The translations under genes and the position numbers were made by a program. Below are positions 54,050-63,021 of a stretch of DNA of 64,000 bases, piece by piece. The first letter of the stretch is position 1. Every line of letters starts with the position of its first letter. This DNA comes from an uncultured Actinomycetes bacterium. GTDB lineage: Bacteria > Actinomycetota > Actinomycetes > Nanopelagicales > Nanopelagicaceae. Below the pieces are notes generated by a model, which had not been told where the DNA came from, did not search any database, and was given only the letters and a program-made list of their open reading frames with translations. Where the stretch lies: assembly GCA_903836945.1 (NCBI GenBank), contig CAILSO010000010.1, positions 1-64,000 of the forward strand, read 5' to 3'.

Positions 54050-55006
54050 ATGGCAAACAGCGCTCGAATAGTCTTCAAGAGTGTTCGAGATTTTTCATCT
54101 CTCGCCGTAGCAATTGGTCTATTACTTTCGATAATTCTCTCAATTTTCGTAGGAAAGACAGACCTTAATTGGCAGGTCGCACTCGCTTTAATCGCGATTG
54201 CAATAGGAATTCCACATGGCGCGGTTGATCATTTAATTGCCTTGAAAAGTAGTTCTAAATTGAAAATGGCATCGTTGATCTCAGGTTATGTAGCGATTGC
54301 GGCAGTTGCCGTTTTAGCAATATTGAAATGGAACGTTCTGGGCTTTCAGTTGGTACTTGTTATGTCGTTTCTACATTTTGGCTTTGGTGATATGGCATTT
54401 ATATCCGAAACCGACCGACTCTCATCAAAGGCGCAAATTTCTTGGCCACTTAAGTTTTCCTATGCCTTGGCCATCGGATCAGTGCCGGTCTTAATTCCTC
54501 TTACAAAGCAGAGCAGTATCAACGCCTTGGCCAAGGTAAATCCCCATTTAATTAATTGGGCTGGCTCATACGCCCATGGAATCTATCTAGTGACTTTAAT
54601 ATGGGCTGGACTTTGCGTAATTTTACTTTTGAAGGATCGGCGCATTCGTGAGCTTTTAGATTTACTTTTGTTAGTGCTCCTGGCGGTAATTACTCCACCA
54701 CTTGTCGCCTTTGCGCTTTACTTCGGGAGCTGGCATGCCATGCGACATACCGCCAGACTCACGCTTTTATTGCCCAAGTCAATCAAAGCGGCAGAAAATG
54801 GGAAATCAGTCTCATCTTTCTTTTCCGCAGTCTTGCCTGGCTTGCCAGCGTTAGCGCTGACCTTAATTGTCGCTGCAGTTATTACTTTGGCTAAGGGCGG
54901 AAATATCTCAGCAAATTATCTCTGGTATTTATTAGTGGTCGTGTGGGCGCTAACCGTGCCGCACATGATGGTTACGGCAAGAATAGATCGTAAGGCGCTT
55001 CGCTAA
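54050..55006 (+). CDS. blh: Beta-carotene 15,15'-dioxygenase, Brp/Blh family
   Basis: 318 residues, about eight membrane helices. Metal-ligand His motifs: IPHGAVDHLIAL near residue 60, FLHFGFGDMAF near 120, and FGSWHAMRHTARL near 240. It cleaves beta-carotene into two retinals, the actinorhodopsin chromophore. An in-frame ATG at 54011 exists but ATG 54050 has the leaderless box. It ends at the convergent Cys-rich gene with no gap. Confidence 0.92.
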   Translation: MANSARIVFKSVRDFSSLAVAIGLLLSIILSIFVGKTDLNWQVALALIAIAIGIPHGAVDHLIALKSSSKLKMASLISGYVAIAAVAVLAILKWNVLGFQLVLVMSFLHFGFGDMAFISETDRLSSKAQISWPLKFSYALAIGSVPVLIPLTKQSSINALAKVNPHLINWAGSYAHGIYLVTLIWAGLCVILLLKDRRIRELLDLLLLVLLAVITPPLVAFALYFGSWHAMRHTARLTLLLPKSIKAAENGKSVSSFFSAVLPGLPALALTLIVAAVITLAKGGNISANYLWYLLVVVWALTVPHMMVTARIDRKALR

Positions 55007-55825
55007 TTATCCCTTGGCGGCAATTGTTGCTGGGTGAATAACAAATAGCGGAAGTTCACGCTTCTTCTGTTCTTTTTTGAGAAGTGAGATAGCTTGCATA
55101 CGAGCATCGCAGAATTCCTTCAGCACGTTATAGGCCGGAATTCCCATCAAAGCTACTAGTTCTGGTTGGTTAGAAATATAAACTGGTTCGGCTCCAACAT
55201 GGGCTTCGGTATTAGAGGTGCAATACCAGTCAAAGTCTGCGCCACCATCGCCCCAAGCTAATCTTTCATACTCACCAATTACATTAATTGTGATCTCACG
55301 TTCACCAAATTCGCGAGTTTCAAAGCTACGGCGAATTGGTAATTGCCAACATACATCTGGCTTGGTTTCAACGAAGTGGACACCTTCTTTTTGAGCAAGA
55401 TGGTGCAAGACGCAACCGAAGGAGCCGGTGTAACCCGGTGCTTCGTAACCTACGCGGTTAAGGAAGATACAAGAATCATTTACCTTGCGGGTTTTGCGGT
55501 CCTTATCCAAACCAACTTCAGAAACCTGCATCTTGCCTTTAGCTTTCTTCGGTTGTGCTTCATCAAAGAACTGCCACATATCTTTGGTAATGCGCTTTGC
55601 AATTTCTACAGTTCTAGCTTCATCTTCTTCATCAGAATAGTAAGCACCATCAGAGCAGCAACCAGCATCAGGCTTGTCGGCATCAATTCCACAGCAGCCA
55701 TTGCCATAGATGCAGGTCCAATAAGAAGTTAGCCAAGTTAGATCACACTTGTAGAGCTCTTCTTCATTGGCCGGGTCTGCGAACTCAACCCAGTCTCTGG
55801 CAAAATTCGGTTTTACTTCTGGCAT
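55007..55825 (-). CDS. Cys-rich actinobacterial protein of unknown function
   Basis: 272 residues with eleven Cys. Six lie at the start (C27, C38, C44, C45, C56, C57 in the CDLTW, TCIYGNGCCG and AGCCSDG segments), and C119, C138, C159, C202 and C239 are scattered later, several next to His (GCVLHH). The paired CC motifs look like metal or Fe-S ligands. I recall similar actinobacterial proteins annotated as hypothetical. There is no signal peptide, so it is cytoplasmic. A TAGGCT box lies eight bases before the ATG. Function open. Confidence 0.72.
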   Translation of the reverse strand: MPEVKPNFARDWVEFADPANEEELYKCDLTWLTSYWTCIYGNGCCGIDADKPDAGCCSDGAYYSDEEDEARTVEIAKRITKDMWQFFDEAQPKKAKGKMQVSEVGLDKDRKTRKVNDSCIFLNRVGYEAPGYTGSFGCVLHHLAQKEGVHFVETKPDVCWQLPIRRSFETREFGEREITINVIGEYERLAWGDGGADFDWYCTSNTEAHVGAEPVYISNQPELVALMGIPAYNVLKEFCDARMQAISLLKKEQKKRELPLFVIHPATIAAKG

Positions 55826-55882
55826 AGTGCGAGAGCCTAGGGCTTATTCGGTAAATAAGCACATCTTAAATTTGCGATTCGG

Positions 55883-55888
55883 TAGGCT
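55883..55888 (+). promoter_or_regulatory. -10-like box of a leaderless start (proC)
   Basis: TAGGCT lies six bases before ATG 55895. Confidence 0.6.
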
Positions 55889-55894
55889 TGCAGT

Positions 55895-56710
55895 ATGAGC
55901 ACGCTATCTGAGAGCAAATACCAAGTCGGAGTTATCGGTGTTGGCGTAATGGGTGAAGCGCTCTTAGCTGGCTTAGTAAGTGCGGGATTTCCAAAGGCGG
56001 CAATTAGTTTCGCTGAAAAGCGCACTGAACGAGCCGATGAGATCAAGGGAAAATATGGGGCAACCCATCTTGAGCTAGATGAGCTTTTAGGCAAGAGCGA
56101 TGTCGTGTTGCTTGTAGTGAAGCCACAAGATCTTGGCGATCTACTCACAAACTATGGCGCTAAATTTAAATCAGGAGCCTTAGTTCTCTCATTTGCCGCT
56201 GGGAAGAATACAAAATTTATCTCATCCCATTTAAACCCAGATATTTCAGTTATTCGAGTAATGCCAAACACCCCAACCTTAATCGGCAAGGGCATGGCTG
56301 CCATATCTGCCGGTCCTAATACCTCTAATGAACAACTCGCTTTTGTAAGTGGATTTCTTGAAGCATGTGGCAAGGTGATCACTGTTGATGAAAGCTTGCA
56401 AGATGCGGTCACGGCAGTAAGCGGATCCGGTCCGGCATATATCTTCGCCTTTGCTGAAGAAATGATTGCGGCAGCGATTGCCCTTGGACTTTCAGAAGAA
56501 GATGCCAGCACTTTGACTATCCAAACAATTGTTGGCGCAGCTGGAATGCTTGATGAGAGTGGCTTGACCCCAACAAAATTGCGCGAGAATGTTACGAGTC
56601 CAAATGGAACAACCGCTGCGGCGCTCGCAAAATTTAGCGAGGGCCAACTTGGGGATCTAATTAGTAAGGCGATGAAGGCGGCAAAAGATCGGTCTGCGGA
56701 GTTAGCGTGA
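55895..56710 (+). CDS. proC: Pyrroline-5-carboxylate reductase
   Basis: 271 residues. NADP-binding VGVIGVGVMGEALLAGLV, VIRVMPNTPTLIGKGMA, and the C-terminal signature in DAVTAVSGSGPAYIFAFAEEM and LRENVTSPNGTTAAAL. It makes proline from pyrroline-5-carboxylate. It overlaps the next gene by GTGA. Confidence 0.95.
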   Translation: MSTLSESKYQVGVIGVGVMGEALLAGLVSAGFPKAAISFAEKRTERADEIKGKYGATHLELDELLGKSDVVLLVVKPQDLGDLLTNYGAKFKSGALVLSFAAGKNTKFISSHLNPDISVIRVMPNTPTLIGKGMAAISAGPNTSNEQLAFVSGFLEACGKVITVDESLQDAVTAVSGSGPAYIFAFAEEMIAAAIALGLSEEDASTLTIQTIVGAAGMLDESGLTPTKLRENVTSPNGTTAAALAKFSEGQLGDLISKAMKAAKDRSAELA

Positions 56711-57657
56711 AATTTCGCAAAGCGGTTGCTCTGGCAATTCTCTTCGCTCTGATCACACCCTCCATCGCAACTGCGGCAAAGAAACCAACGCCTGCGGCCA
56801 CATATAAAATAACTAAAGTAGTTTTGGCAAAGCCCGATCTGATTACAAATTTAAGTGGTGGAGCTGGAGATCAAATATCTGCTGCCATAACAACGCCATC
56901 ATCAATCATCTTGACTGGAACCGTTGAAAGTAATACCGCCGGCGGTAGTGATGGTTACTTGGTCTCTTACAACCTTGATTTAACTAAGTCCTTTGAACTC
57001 CGTTTAGGCGGTAGCGGTGATGAGATCGCCACCGCTTTGGTCTCGGATAAGAGCGGAAATATTTGGGTGGCCGGGGCGCAGAGCACTGCAACGAGTTCGC
57101 AAGCTAGTGCGACTGAGAGCGCTACGGTGAATGTAGATAATGTGAGTACAACCGCGGTGACCAAACCAGCTGGTGCGCTTACTCAATTAACCCTTTGGAA
57201 GGTTTCACCTACAGGCCAACTCCTAGCAACTTACAGCACTGAAACCGGAGGCGTAGTACTCCCGAATTCTTTAGTCCAAGTGGCTAATGGCTTTCGCATC
57301 ATGGGAAATTTAAATGATCAATTCTTTTCAACAACCGTTGATGCAAATGGCATCTTTGGAAATTTATTGCAGACCACAACAAAGCCAAAACCCCCGGTCT
57401 CGCCAGAGATAATTAAGGCCGGAACTGGAAACTTAAAGAGTTACATTTCTAAGGGCGCAATCGCAGGGATCCCGAGTTGGAAGCCAAAGAGCCCAACACC
57501 GGTCCTAATTGGATATAGCAAGAGTGGCCTAATTACACGGGCAAATTATTTCCAAGGCAAAGTCTTGGATGTTTTTTACATAACTGGTTTTGGCCCCATC
57601 GTTATTACCGAACGAAGCGATGGCTATGGTTTAATTGAATTAGGGCTTGCGAAGTAG
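56707..57657 (+). CDS. Exported SBBP-type beta-propeller protein
   Basis: 316 residues from GTG 56707. The signal peptide (VALAILFALITPSIATAA) is followed by beta-propeller (SBBP-like) repeats such as GGAGDQISAAITTPSSIILTG and GGSGDEIATALVSDKSGNIWVAG, then Thr/Ser-rich linkers and a beta-strand C-terminus. The role is unknown, likely extracytoplasmic binding. It is coupled to proC by four-base overlap without functional link. It overlaps the convergent protease gene by 18 bases. Confidence 0.7.
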   Translation: MKFRKAVALAILFALITPSIATAAKKPTPAATYKITKVVLAKPDLITNLSGGAGDQISAAITTPSSIILTGTVESNTAGGSDGYLVSYNLDLTKSFELRLGGSGDEIATALVSDKSGNIWVAGAQSTATSSQASATESATVNVDNVSTTAVTKPAGALTQLTLWKVSPTGQLLATYSTETGGVVLPNSLVQVANGFRIMGNLNDQFFSTTVDANGIFGNLLQTTTKPKPPVSPEIIKAGTGNLKSYISKGAIAGIPSWKPKSPTPVLIGYSKSGLITRANYFQGKVLDVFYITGFGPIVITERSDGYGLIELGLAK

Positions 57658-60003
57658 CGAAAGTTTTCCAGAATTAGCAACGAGTAAATACTTTACATTA
57701 TTAAGTGTCAGCCATTGCGCCCCCATCACTCCATCAAAGTTTCCAGCAGAAATTAAGTTGGTACTTTGGTCTGCCTTGGTTGTAATGCAGAGACGAAGTT
57801 GGCAGGCATAGGCAATGTACTTGTCATCGACCGCAAGAGGAGATGATGGGGTACCAAAGTAATCTGGGGTAATTGAAAGCGGAGCAATTACATTGTTAAG
57901 TAGCGACCACTGAACTTGATCTGCTTTTGGAACTGATGGACCCGATGCTGCTAACCAACTGCCGTAAAGGTATTTTCCAACAGTATTGATAGCGAGATCG
58001 TAACCAGCGACGATTGAATTACCGCTGCTACTTTGAATTGTTTGGTAATTCCAGTCTTCGGGATATCCGGAGTCGCGATAGGCCAATCGGACCTCTCCGC
58101 GGAGGGCTTGATGAGCTTGATTTACCGAGAGCACGGAGTCATAAAAAACGTAGGCACGATTTCCGATGGCGGTTGCCTTGAGATGGAATGCGACATCTCC
58201 CGAAGTGCGATTGTTATCCGCCGTATCGCCATCAACAATTTCATAGCTCCAGCCGGACTTAATTTTAATTGCACCAAGCAAAATACCTTGGCTCTCGTCG
58301 CGATAGAAGACCTGCAAACCTGCCGGCGTATAAGCGCAGGCATTTGAAACACTTACATCACTTGCGGTTCGCGTGCGAAATGGTTCTCGATAATCTTGAA
58401 CTTTTTCGGCATTGCCATCGACAATTGAGTAATTCCATTTTTTACCATCAAATGAAGCTGTACGAAGATCCTTATTCACTAAATCTGGATAGAAGAGATT
58501 TAGCACATCGCTCTTGCCATTTTTACTTACGCACAGCGAAACCGCACCAGCAACGTTATTGCTGGTCTTGCCAGCTGAACTTGAATTGCCATCAACGGTT
58601 TGGATTACCCACTTCTTATTTATATATGAGGCTAATTTAAGAGTTCCGTGGGCGCTGTCGGCATATGCAATAACGGTATTACCGCCAAAGGTACCGGTAG
58701 CTAAGTATTTTCCATCCGCATTTGGATCAAGCGTTGAAGAACTCCAGGATGGCTGTGGCGTTACCTTATTAGTCGTAACAACATCAGAACTTCCATTTTC
58801 ATTATTTGCAACGATTGAAAATGTATAAGTGGCACCGTTGGCTAAGCCTTTTATTACTGCTGGTGAGCCATCAATCATCTGGCTTCGCCCGGTTTGATCA
58901 TTGGTAACCGTGTAGCCACTTACCTTTGCAGTGCGTGAGTTAATTGGTGGATCGAAAGTTATTACAGCTGATTTATCACCGACTAGAGCCTTGGCATTGC
59001 GGACAATCGCCGGCATTCCAGCTGCTTTTCCAGCCGGAGGCTTGGTTAACATATCTTTTAGCATTGCTAAAAGAATTGGGCCAGGTGCGTGAAAGACTTC
59101 GCCGGCCGCAAGATTTGGCGTCATAACAGCATCGGGACCACTTCTAGAAAAAGTATTTTCATCCAAGTGGCTAACTGAAGAACCTTGTTCCCAAATAGAT
59201 GGGGTGTAGAGCTTTGGCATTACGCCATTGTTTGCCGCCGTTGCGTTAGCGCCAGCCCACACAAGTGAAGTGGTAAGCGCGCTTCCTAATTCAAAGGAAG
59301 GTGCGGGAAGATCCATCAGGCGTCGACCATCAGAAGTTTGCGCGTAGGCATCAAATGGCGTTGGCTGTTGGATATTTCCAACTTGCGAGGATGGAAAATA
59401 ATCTGCATTTGAAAGAAAACCCAGGCCATGGCCAAGTTCATGCAAGATCATCGACTCTAGATCATAAAGAGTTGGGGGACAGTTTCCATCTGTGCCGGTA
59501 TAAAGCGATGAGGCATTAATAGAATTTATTCGAACTGTTACTTCTGGTTGAGTTGGATCTAAATCTTTGCCAGCAAGTGCATTCGCCATTGCAGAGGCAT
59601 ACCAAAGATCCTTATCTGGAATATTTGCAAAGTTGGTTAAGAATTTTCCTGGCGTAGCTGCTGCTAGGACACCTGGCGTTGAAACCCGTTCCCAGTTGAC
59701 GGAAATATTAATTGGCACCGAAGATGAAAAATTCGCAGACCAAACATCAATTGCGGCCTGAATAGCCGGCCGATATTGATCTGGAACGGTGTTGTAATTA
59801 ACGATGAAGGTTGATTGCTTATCTAGGTGACTCTCGTGTGGCGTTGTTGGGAAATTCTGTGCACTTGCCGCAATCGTTTTGGAAGCGTAGGTATAGATCC
59901 AAGGTGCATTTACTGATTTTATTTCGGGCGTTAATGCGCTGGCCGGTGCTGCAAGCAAACCGCCAAGCAGGGCGGTCGTTAGCAGTAAATTCTTGGCTCG
60001 CAC
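57640..60003 (-). CDS. Secreted metzincin-type metalloprotease with FnIII and propeller-like domain
   Basis: 787 residues from GTG 60003. Signal peptide (to about residue 23), then a protease domain with HELGHGLGFLSNAD at residues 188-201, the HExxHxxGxxxxxD form (third ligand Asp, as in snapalysin-like metzincins), and a Met-turn-like segment SGPDAVMTPN further on. An FnIII domain follows (about 345-430; ADKSAVITFDPP..., YTFSIVANNENGSS). The C-terminal 350 residues hold repeated propeller-like strands (for example NTVIAYADSAHGTLKLASY). A TAGCAT box lies seven bases before the start. It probably degrades external protein. Confidence 0.85.
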   Translation of the reverse strand: MRAKNLLLTTALLGGLLAAPASALTPEIKSVNAPWIYTYASKTIAASAQNFPTTPHESHLDKQSTFIVNYNTVPDQYRPAIQAAIDVWSANFSSSVPINISVNWERVSTPGVLAAATPGKFLTNFANIPDKDLWYASAMANALAGKDLDPTQPEVTVRINSINASSLYTGTDGNCPPTLYDLESMILHELGHGLGFLSNADYFPSSQVGNIQQPTPFDAYAQTSDGRRLMDLPAPSFELGSALTTSLVWAGANATAANNGVMPKLYTPSIWEQGSSVSHLDENTFSRSGPDAVMTPNLAAGEVFHAPGPILLAMLKDMLTKPPAGKAAGMPAIVRNAKALVGDKSAVITFDPPINSRTAKVSGYTVTNDQTGRSQMIDGSPAVIKGLANGATYTFSIVANNENGSSDVVTTNKVTPQPSWSSSTLDPNADGKYLATGTFGGNTVIAYADSAHGTLKLASYINKKWVIQTVDGNSSSAGKTSNNVAGAVSLCVSKNGKSDVLNLFYPDLVNKDLRTASFDGKKWNYSIVDGNAEKVQDYREPFRTRTASDVSVSNACAYTPAGLQVFYRDESQGILLGAIKIKSGWSYEIVDGDTADNNRTSGDVAFHLKATAIGNRAYVFYDSVLSVNQAHQALRGEVRLAYRDSGYPEDWNYQTIQSSSGNSIVAGYDLAINTVGKYLYGSWLAASGPSVPKADQVQWSLLNNVIAPLSITPDYFGTPSSPLAVDDKYIAYACQLRLCITTKADQSTNLISAGNFDGVMGAQWLTLNNVKYLLVANSGKLSLLRKP

Positions 60004-60010
60004 ACGGAAA

Positions 60011-60016
60011 ATGCTA
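60011..60016 (-). promoter_or_regulatory. -10-like box (metalloprotease gene)
   Basis: TAGCAT on the minus strand, seven bases before GTG 60003. Confidence 0.45.
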
Positions 60017-60074
60017 TCGTCTCTTTACCGGACCAGACCACCAAATGAGTTTTTAGTTGAAAGGTGCCACCGAA

Positions 60075-60326
60075 GTGACCGTTGTAACTCTTTACTCGCG
60101 CCACAACTGTCACCTCTGCGAGCAAGCTTTACAAGAGCTGGAAAAACTTCAGAGCGAATTCTCATTTGAGATCCAAGAAAAATTCATAGATGGTGATTCG
60201 AAACTTGAATACGAATATGGTGAACAAGTTCCGGTCACTCTAATTGATGGCAAACGCCATGACTTCTTTAAAGTTGATCCAGATAGATTTAGATTAGCTA
60301 TGCAAGAACATCATCGGCATCAATGA
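60075..60326 (+). CDS. Glutaredoxin-like protein (DUF836)
   Basis: About 83 residues from GTG 60075, which follows gaaaggtg by eight bases; TTG 60057 is the longer alternative. The fold is thioredoxin-like: VVTLYSRHNCHLCEQALQEL with the CxxC redox pair, then VPVTLIDGKRHDFF with the cis-Pro. A small thiol-disulfide oxidoreductase. Its last 29 bases overlap the convergent helicase gene. Confidence 0.83.
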   Translation: MTVVTLYSRHNCHLCEQALQELEKLQSEFSFEIQEKFIDGDSKLEYEYGEQVPVTLIDGKRHDFFKVDPDRFRLAMQEHHRHQ

Positions 60327-61938
60327 TCCGATAGGCATAACCTTGTTCGGCCAAGAAGCGCTGACGGTTCTGAGCAAAATCTTGATCAACGGTGTCACGT
60401 GCAACTATGGAATAGAAGCGGGCGCCTCGTCCATCTGCCTTCGGACGCAATACTCGACCAAGGCGTTGTGCTTCCTCTTGCCTTGAGCCAAAAGTTCCGG
60501 AGACTTGAATTGCAATAGTTGCTTCAGGTAGATCGATTGAGAAATTTGCTACCTTTGAAACTACTAAGCATTTGATTTCACCGGTGCGATAGAGTCCAAA
60601 TAACCGTTCACGTTCCTTGATTGGAGTATCGCCTTTAATAACCGGAACGCCAAGTTCTTCGCCTAGTGCATCTAGTTGATCAATATATTGACCGATGATC
60701 AAAACCTGATCCTCGCTATGTTGTCTGGCAAGTGCTTTTGCAACTTCTCGCTTGGTAAGAGTGGTTGCACAAAAACGGTATCGATCTTCTGGTTCGGCCG
60801 TGGCATATGCCAATCTCTCGGCCTCTGTCAGATTAACGCGCACTTCAACACAATCTGCAGGTGCAATATAACCTTGTGATTCAATCTCTTTCCACGGAAC
60901 GTCGAAACGTTTTGGGCCGATGAGTGAGAAGACCTCACCCTCCATTCCATCTTCGCGCACCAGAGTTGCAGTCAGGCCTAGGCGGCGGCGCGATTGAATA
61001 TCAGCGGTAAACCTAAAGATTGGTGCCGGAAGCAGGTGCACTTCATCATAAATAATTAGACCCCAGTCGATCGCATCAAAGAGATCTAGGTGTGCGTACA
61101 CCCCTTGCTTTCGAGTGGTCATAACTTGATAGGTGGCAATGGTTACTGGGCGAATCTCTTTTTTAGATCCGGAGTATTCACCGATCTCATCTTCAGTGAG
61201 TGTGGTGCGCTTTAGTAATTCATCACGCCATTGTCTTGCAGCAACAGTATTCGTAACCAAAATTAACGTAGTTGCCTTTGCATGTGCCATTGCTGCTGCG
61301 CCAACAATAGTTTTGCCAGCACCGCATGGAAGTACAACGACACCGGAGCCACCATGCCAAAAACCTTCAGCCGCTAGCTCTTGGTACTTTCGAATACTCC
61401 AACCATCTTGGACCAAATCAATTTCATGGTGTTCCCCGTCAACATAGCCCGCAAAATCTTCAGCCGGCCAACCTAATTTAAGAAGGGCTTGTTTTAGGAA
61501 ACCACGTTGACCTGGGTGGACCACGATCGTCTCTTCATCTAATTGCAAGCCAAGCATTGGCGCGATCTTCTTGCCCCGAGTTACTTCCTTTAAGATAGCC
61601 GGATCATTTGAGACCAGAGTTAAACCATGAACTGGATGTGCCTCCAGGCGCAGACGTCCATAGCGCGACATAGTCTCGGCGACATCAACAAGTAGCGCAT
61701 GAGGTACCGCAAAGCGCGAATACTTAAGCAAGATATCCACGACTTGTTCTGCATCATGGCCAGCTGCTCGCGCATTCCAAAGTCCGAGCGGTGTTAAACG
61801 ATAAGTGTGAATATGTTCTGGAGATTTTTCGAGCTCAGCAAATGCGGCGATCGATCTACGACATTCATCGCTTTGCGGATGGTCAACATCTAAAAGCAGG
61901 GTCTTATCGCTCTGGACGATTAGGGGACCATCAGTCAT
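60298..61938 (-). CDS. XPB/Ssl2-family DNA repair helicase
   Basis: 546 residues. An N-terminal damage-recognition-like domain precedes two helicase lobes: Walker A VVVLPCGAGKT, the DEVH box (IIYDEVHLLPAP), LGLTATLVREDG, and motif VI EEAQRLGRVLRPK. Bacterial XPB homologues unwind DNA 3' to 5' and are linked to nucleotide excision repair. In mycobacteria it lies next to a helicase-associated gene, as here with an M20 peptidase gene between. It overlaps that peptidase gene by eight bases. Confidence 0.93.
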   Translation of the reverse strand: MTDGPLIVQSDKTLLLDVDHPQSDECRRSIAAFAELEKSPEHIHTYRLTPLGLWNARAAGHDAEQVVDILLKYSRFAVPHALLVDVAETMSRYGRLRLEAHPVHGLTLVSNDPAILKEVTRGKKIAPMLGLQLDEETIVVHPGQRGFLKQALLKLGWPAEDFAGYVDGEHHEIDLVQDGWSIRKYQELAAEGFWHGGSGVVVLPCGAGKTIVGAAAMAHAKATTLILVTNTVAARQWRDELLKRTTLTEDEIGEYSGSKKEIRPVTIATYQVMTTRKQGVYAHLDLFDAIDWGLIIYDEVHLLPAPIFRFTADIQSRRRLGLTATLVREDGMEGEVFSLIGPKRFDVPWKEIESQGYIAPADCVEVRVNLTEAERLAYATAEPEDRYRFCATTLTKREVAKALARQHSEDQVLIIGQYIDQLDALGEELGVPVIKGDTPIKERERLFGLYRTGEIKCLVVSKVANFSIDLPEATIAIQVSGTFGSRQEEAQRLGRVLRPKADGRGARFYSIVARDTVDQDFAQNRQRFLAEQGYAYRIIDADDVLA

Positions 61939-63007
61939 TAATTAATTCCTTAATAAAGGCCGCTAGTAATTTAACTCGCATCGGAATTGATGAAAGCAGA
62001 ACTTGTTCGTGTGGTGCATGAGCGCCATCTCCAACCGCACCAAGTCCATCGAGGACTTTGGCACCTGCAGCGGCCGCGAAGTTTCCATCACTTGCCCCGC
62101 CGACGCTAGCGCAACCGATTGGCGCCATACCAATTGTTTTAGCTACTTGCTCTAACTTTTCATATAACTCTGTAGTGGATGAAACCTCAAGAGGGGGGCG
62201 ATTTATTCCGCCAGTGACTTCAATCTTTGCAGCACTATTTGAAAGCTTCAGATTCAAAATGGCTGAATCAACACGGATTAACTCATCTGCTGAGAAGGAA
62301 CGAATATCGAGATCTAGAGTTGCAATTTCTGGGACCGTGTTGGTTGTGGTACCTGATTGCATGGTGGTTGGGACCACGGTTGTGCCATGTTCTGCGCTTT
62401 CAAGTGCAACTATCTGATTTACCAATTCTGCGATCAAAACCGTGGCGTTTATTCCCTTTTCAGGTTCAAGGCCGGCATGCGCAGCGCGACCCAAGACTTT
62501 GATTTGATACATCGAAGTTCCTTTGCGCCCAACCTTTGCCTTGCCGTTTAGCGATGCCTCAAGAACCAGAACCGCTGCCGCCTTAGCTGAAAGCCGTTTA
62601 ATTAATTCGCGAGAACTTTGGCTACCAATTTCTTCATCGGTAGTTGCAATCAGCGCAACATCTTTTTGCGCACCAGGAATTTCTTTTAGGGCATAGAGGG
62701 CCTGGAGAAATCCAGCTTTCATGTCAAAGATTCCGGGACCTTTAGCGACATCACCATCAACCTGCCAAAGTGGCAAGTAAGAACCTTTTGGCCAAACGGT
62801 ATCTAAGTGGGCCAATAAAATAATCTTTGGAGTTTTGCTGCCCCACCAAAAAATTGGACGTCCTTCTTCTTCAACAATTTGGGCGGGCTGCTCTAAATTA
62901 ACATCAGCAATTTTCTTTGCTAATTCAACAATGCCACGACAGGCAGCTAAATCATCAGATGGCGATTCAAACTCCACCAGAGTTTTGAGGTCTTCGACGA
63001 TGCCCAT
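61931..63007 (-). CDS. M20-family metallopeptidase
   Basis: 358 residues. Zinc-ligand motifs: LLAHLDTVWPKG, GIFDMKAGFLQA, ATTDEEIGS (catalytic Glu), with VLEASLNG later and APHEQV at the C-terminus. A dimerisation domain (about 165-275) interrupts the catalytic domain. The pattern is that of carboxypeptidase G2/glutamate carboxypeptidases. No signal peptide; cytoplasmic. It lies between the XPB and helicase-associated genes. Confidence 0.88.
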   Translation of the reverse strand: MGIVEDLKTLVEFESPSDDLAACRGIVELAKKIADVNLEQPAQIVEEEGRPIFWWGSKTPKIILLAHLDTVWPKGSYLPLWQVDGDVAKGPGIFDMKAGFLQALYALKEIPGAQKDVALIATTDEEIGSQSSRELIKRLSAKAAAVLVLEASLNGKAKVGRKGTSMYQIKVLGRAAHAGLEPEKGINATVLIAELVNQIVALESAEHGTTVVPTTMQSGTTTNTVPEIATLDLDIRSFSADELIRVDSAILNLKLSNSAAKIEVTGGINRPPLEVSSTTELYEKLEQVAKTIGMAPIGCASVGGASDGNFAAAAGAKVLDGLGAVGDGAHAPHEQVLLSSIPMRVKLLAAFIKELIND

Positions 63008-63021
63008 GGGTTAAGTCTGCC

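Noticed and set aside
56967-57186. Minus-strand open frames within the exported propeller gene
   Set aside because: Shadow frames; the plus strand has a signal peptide and repeats.
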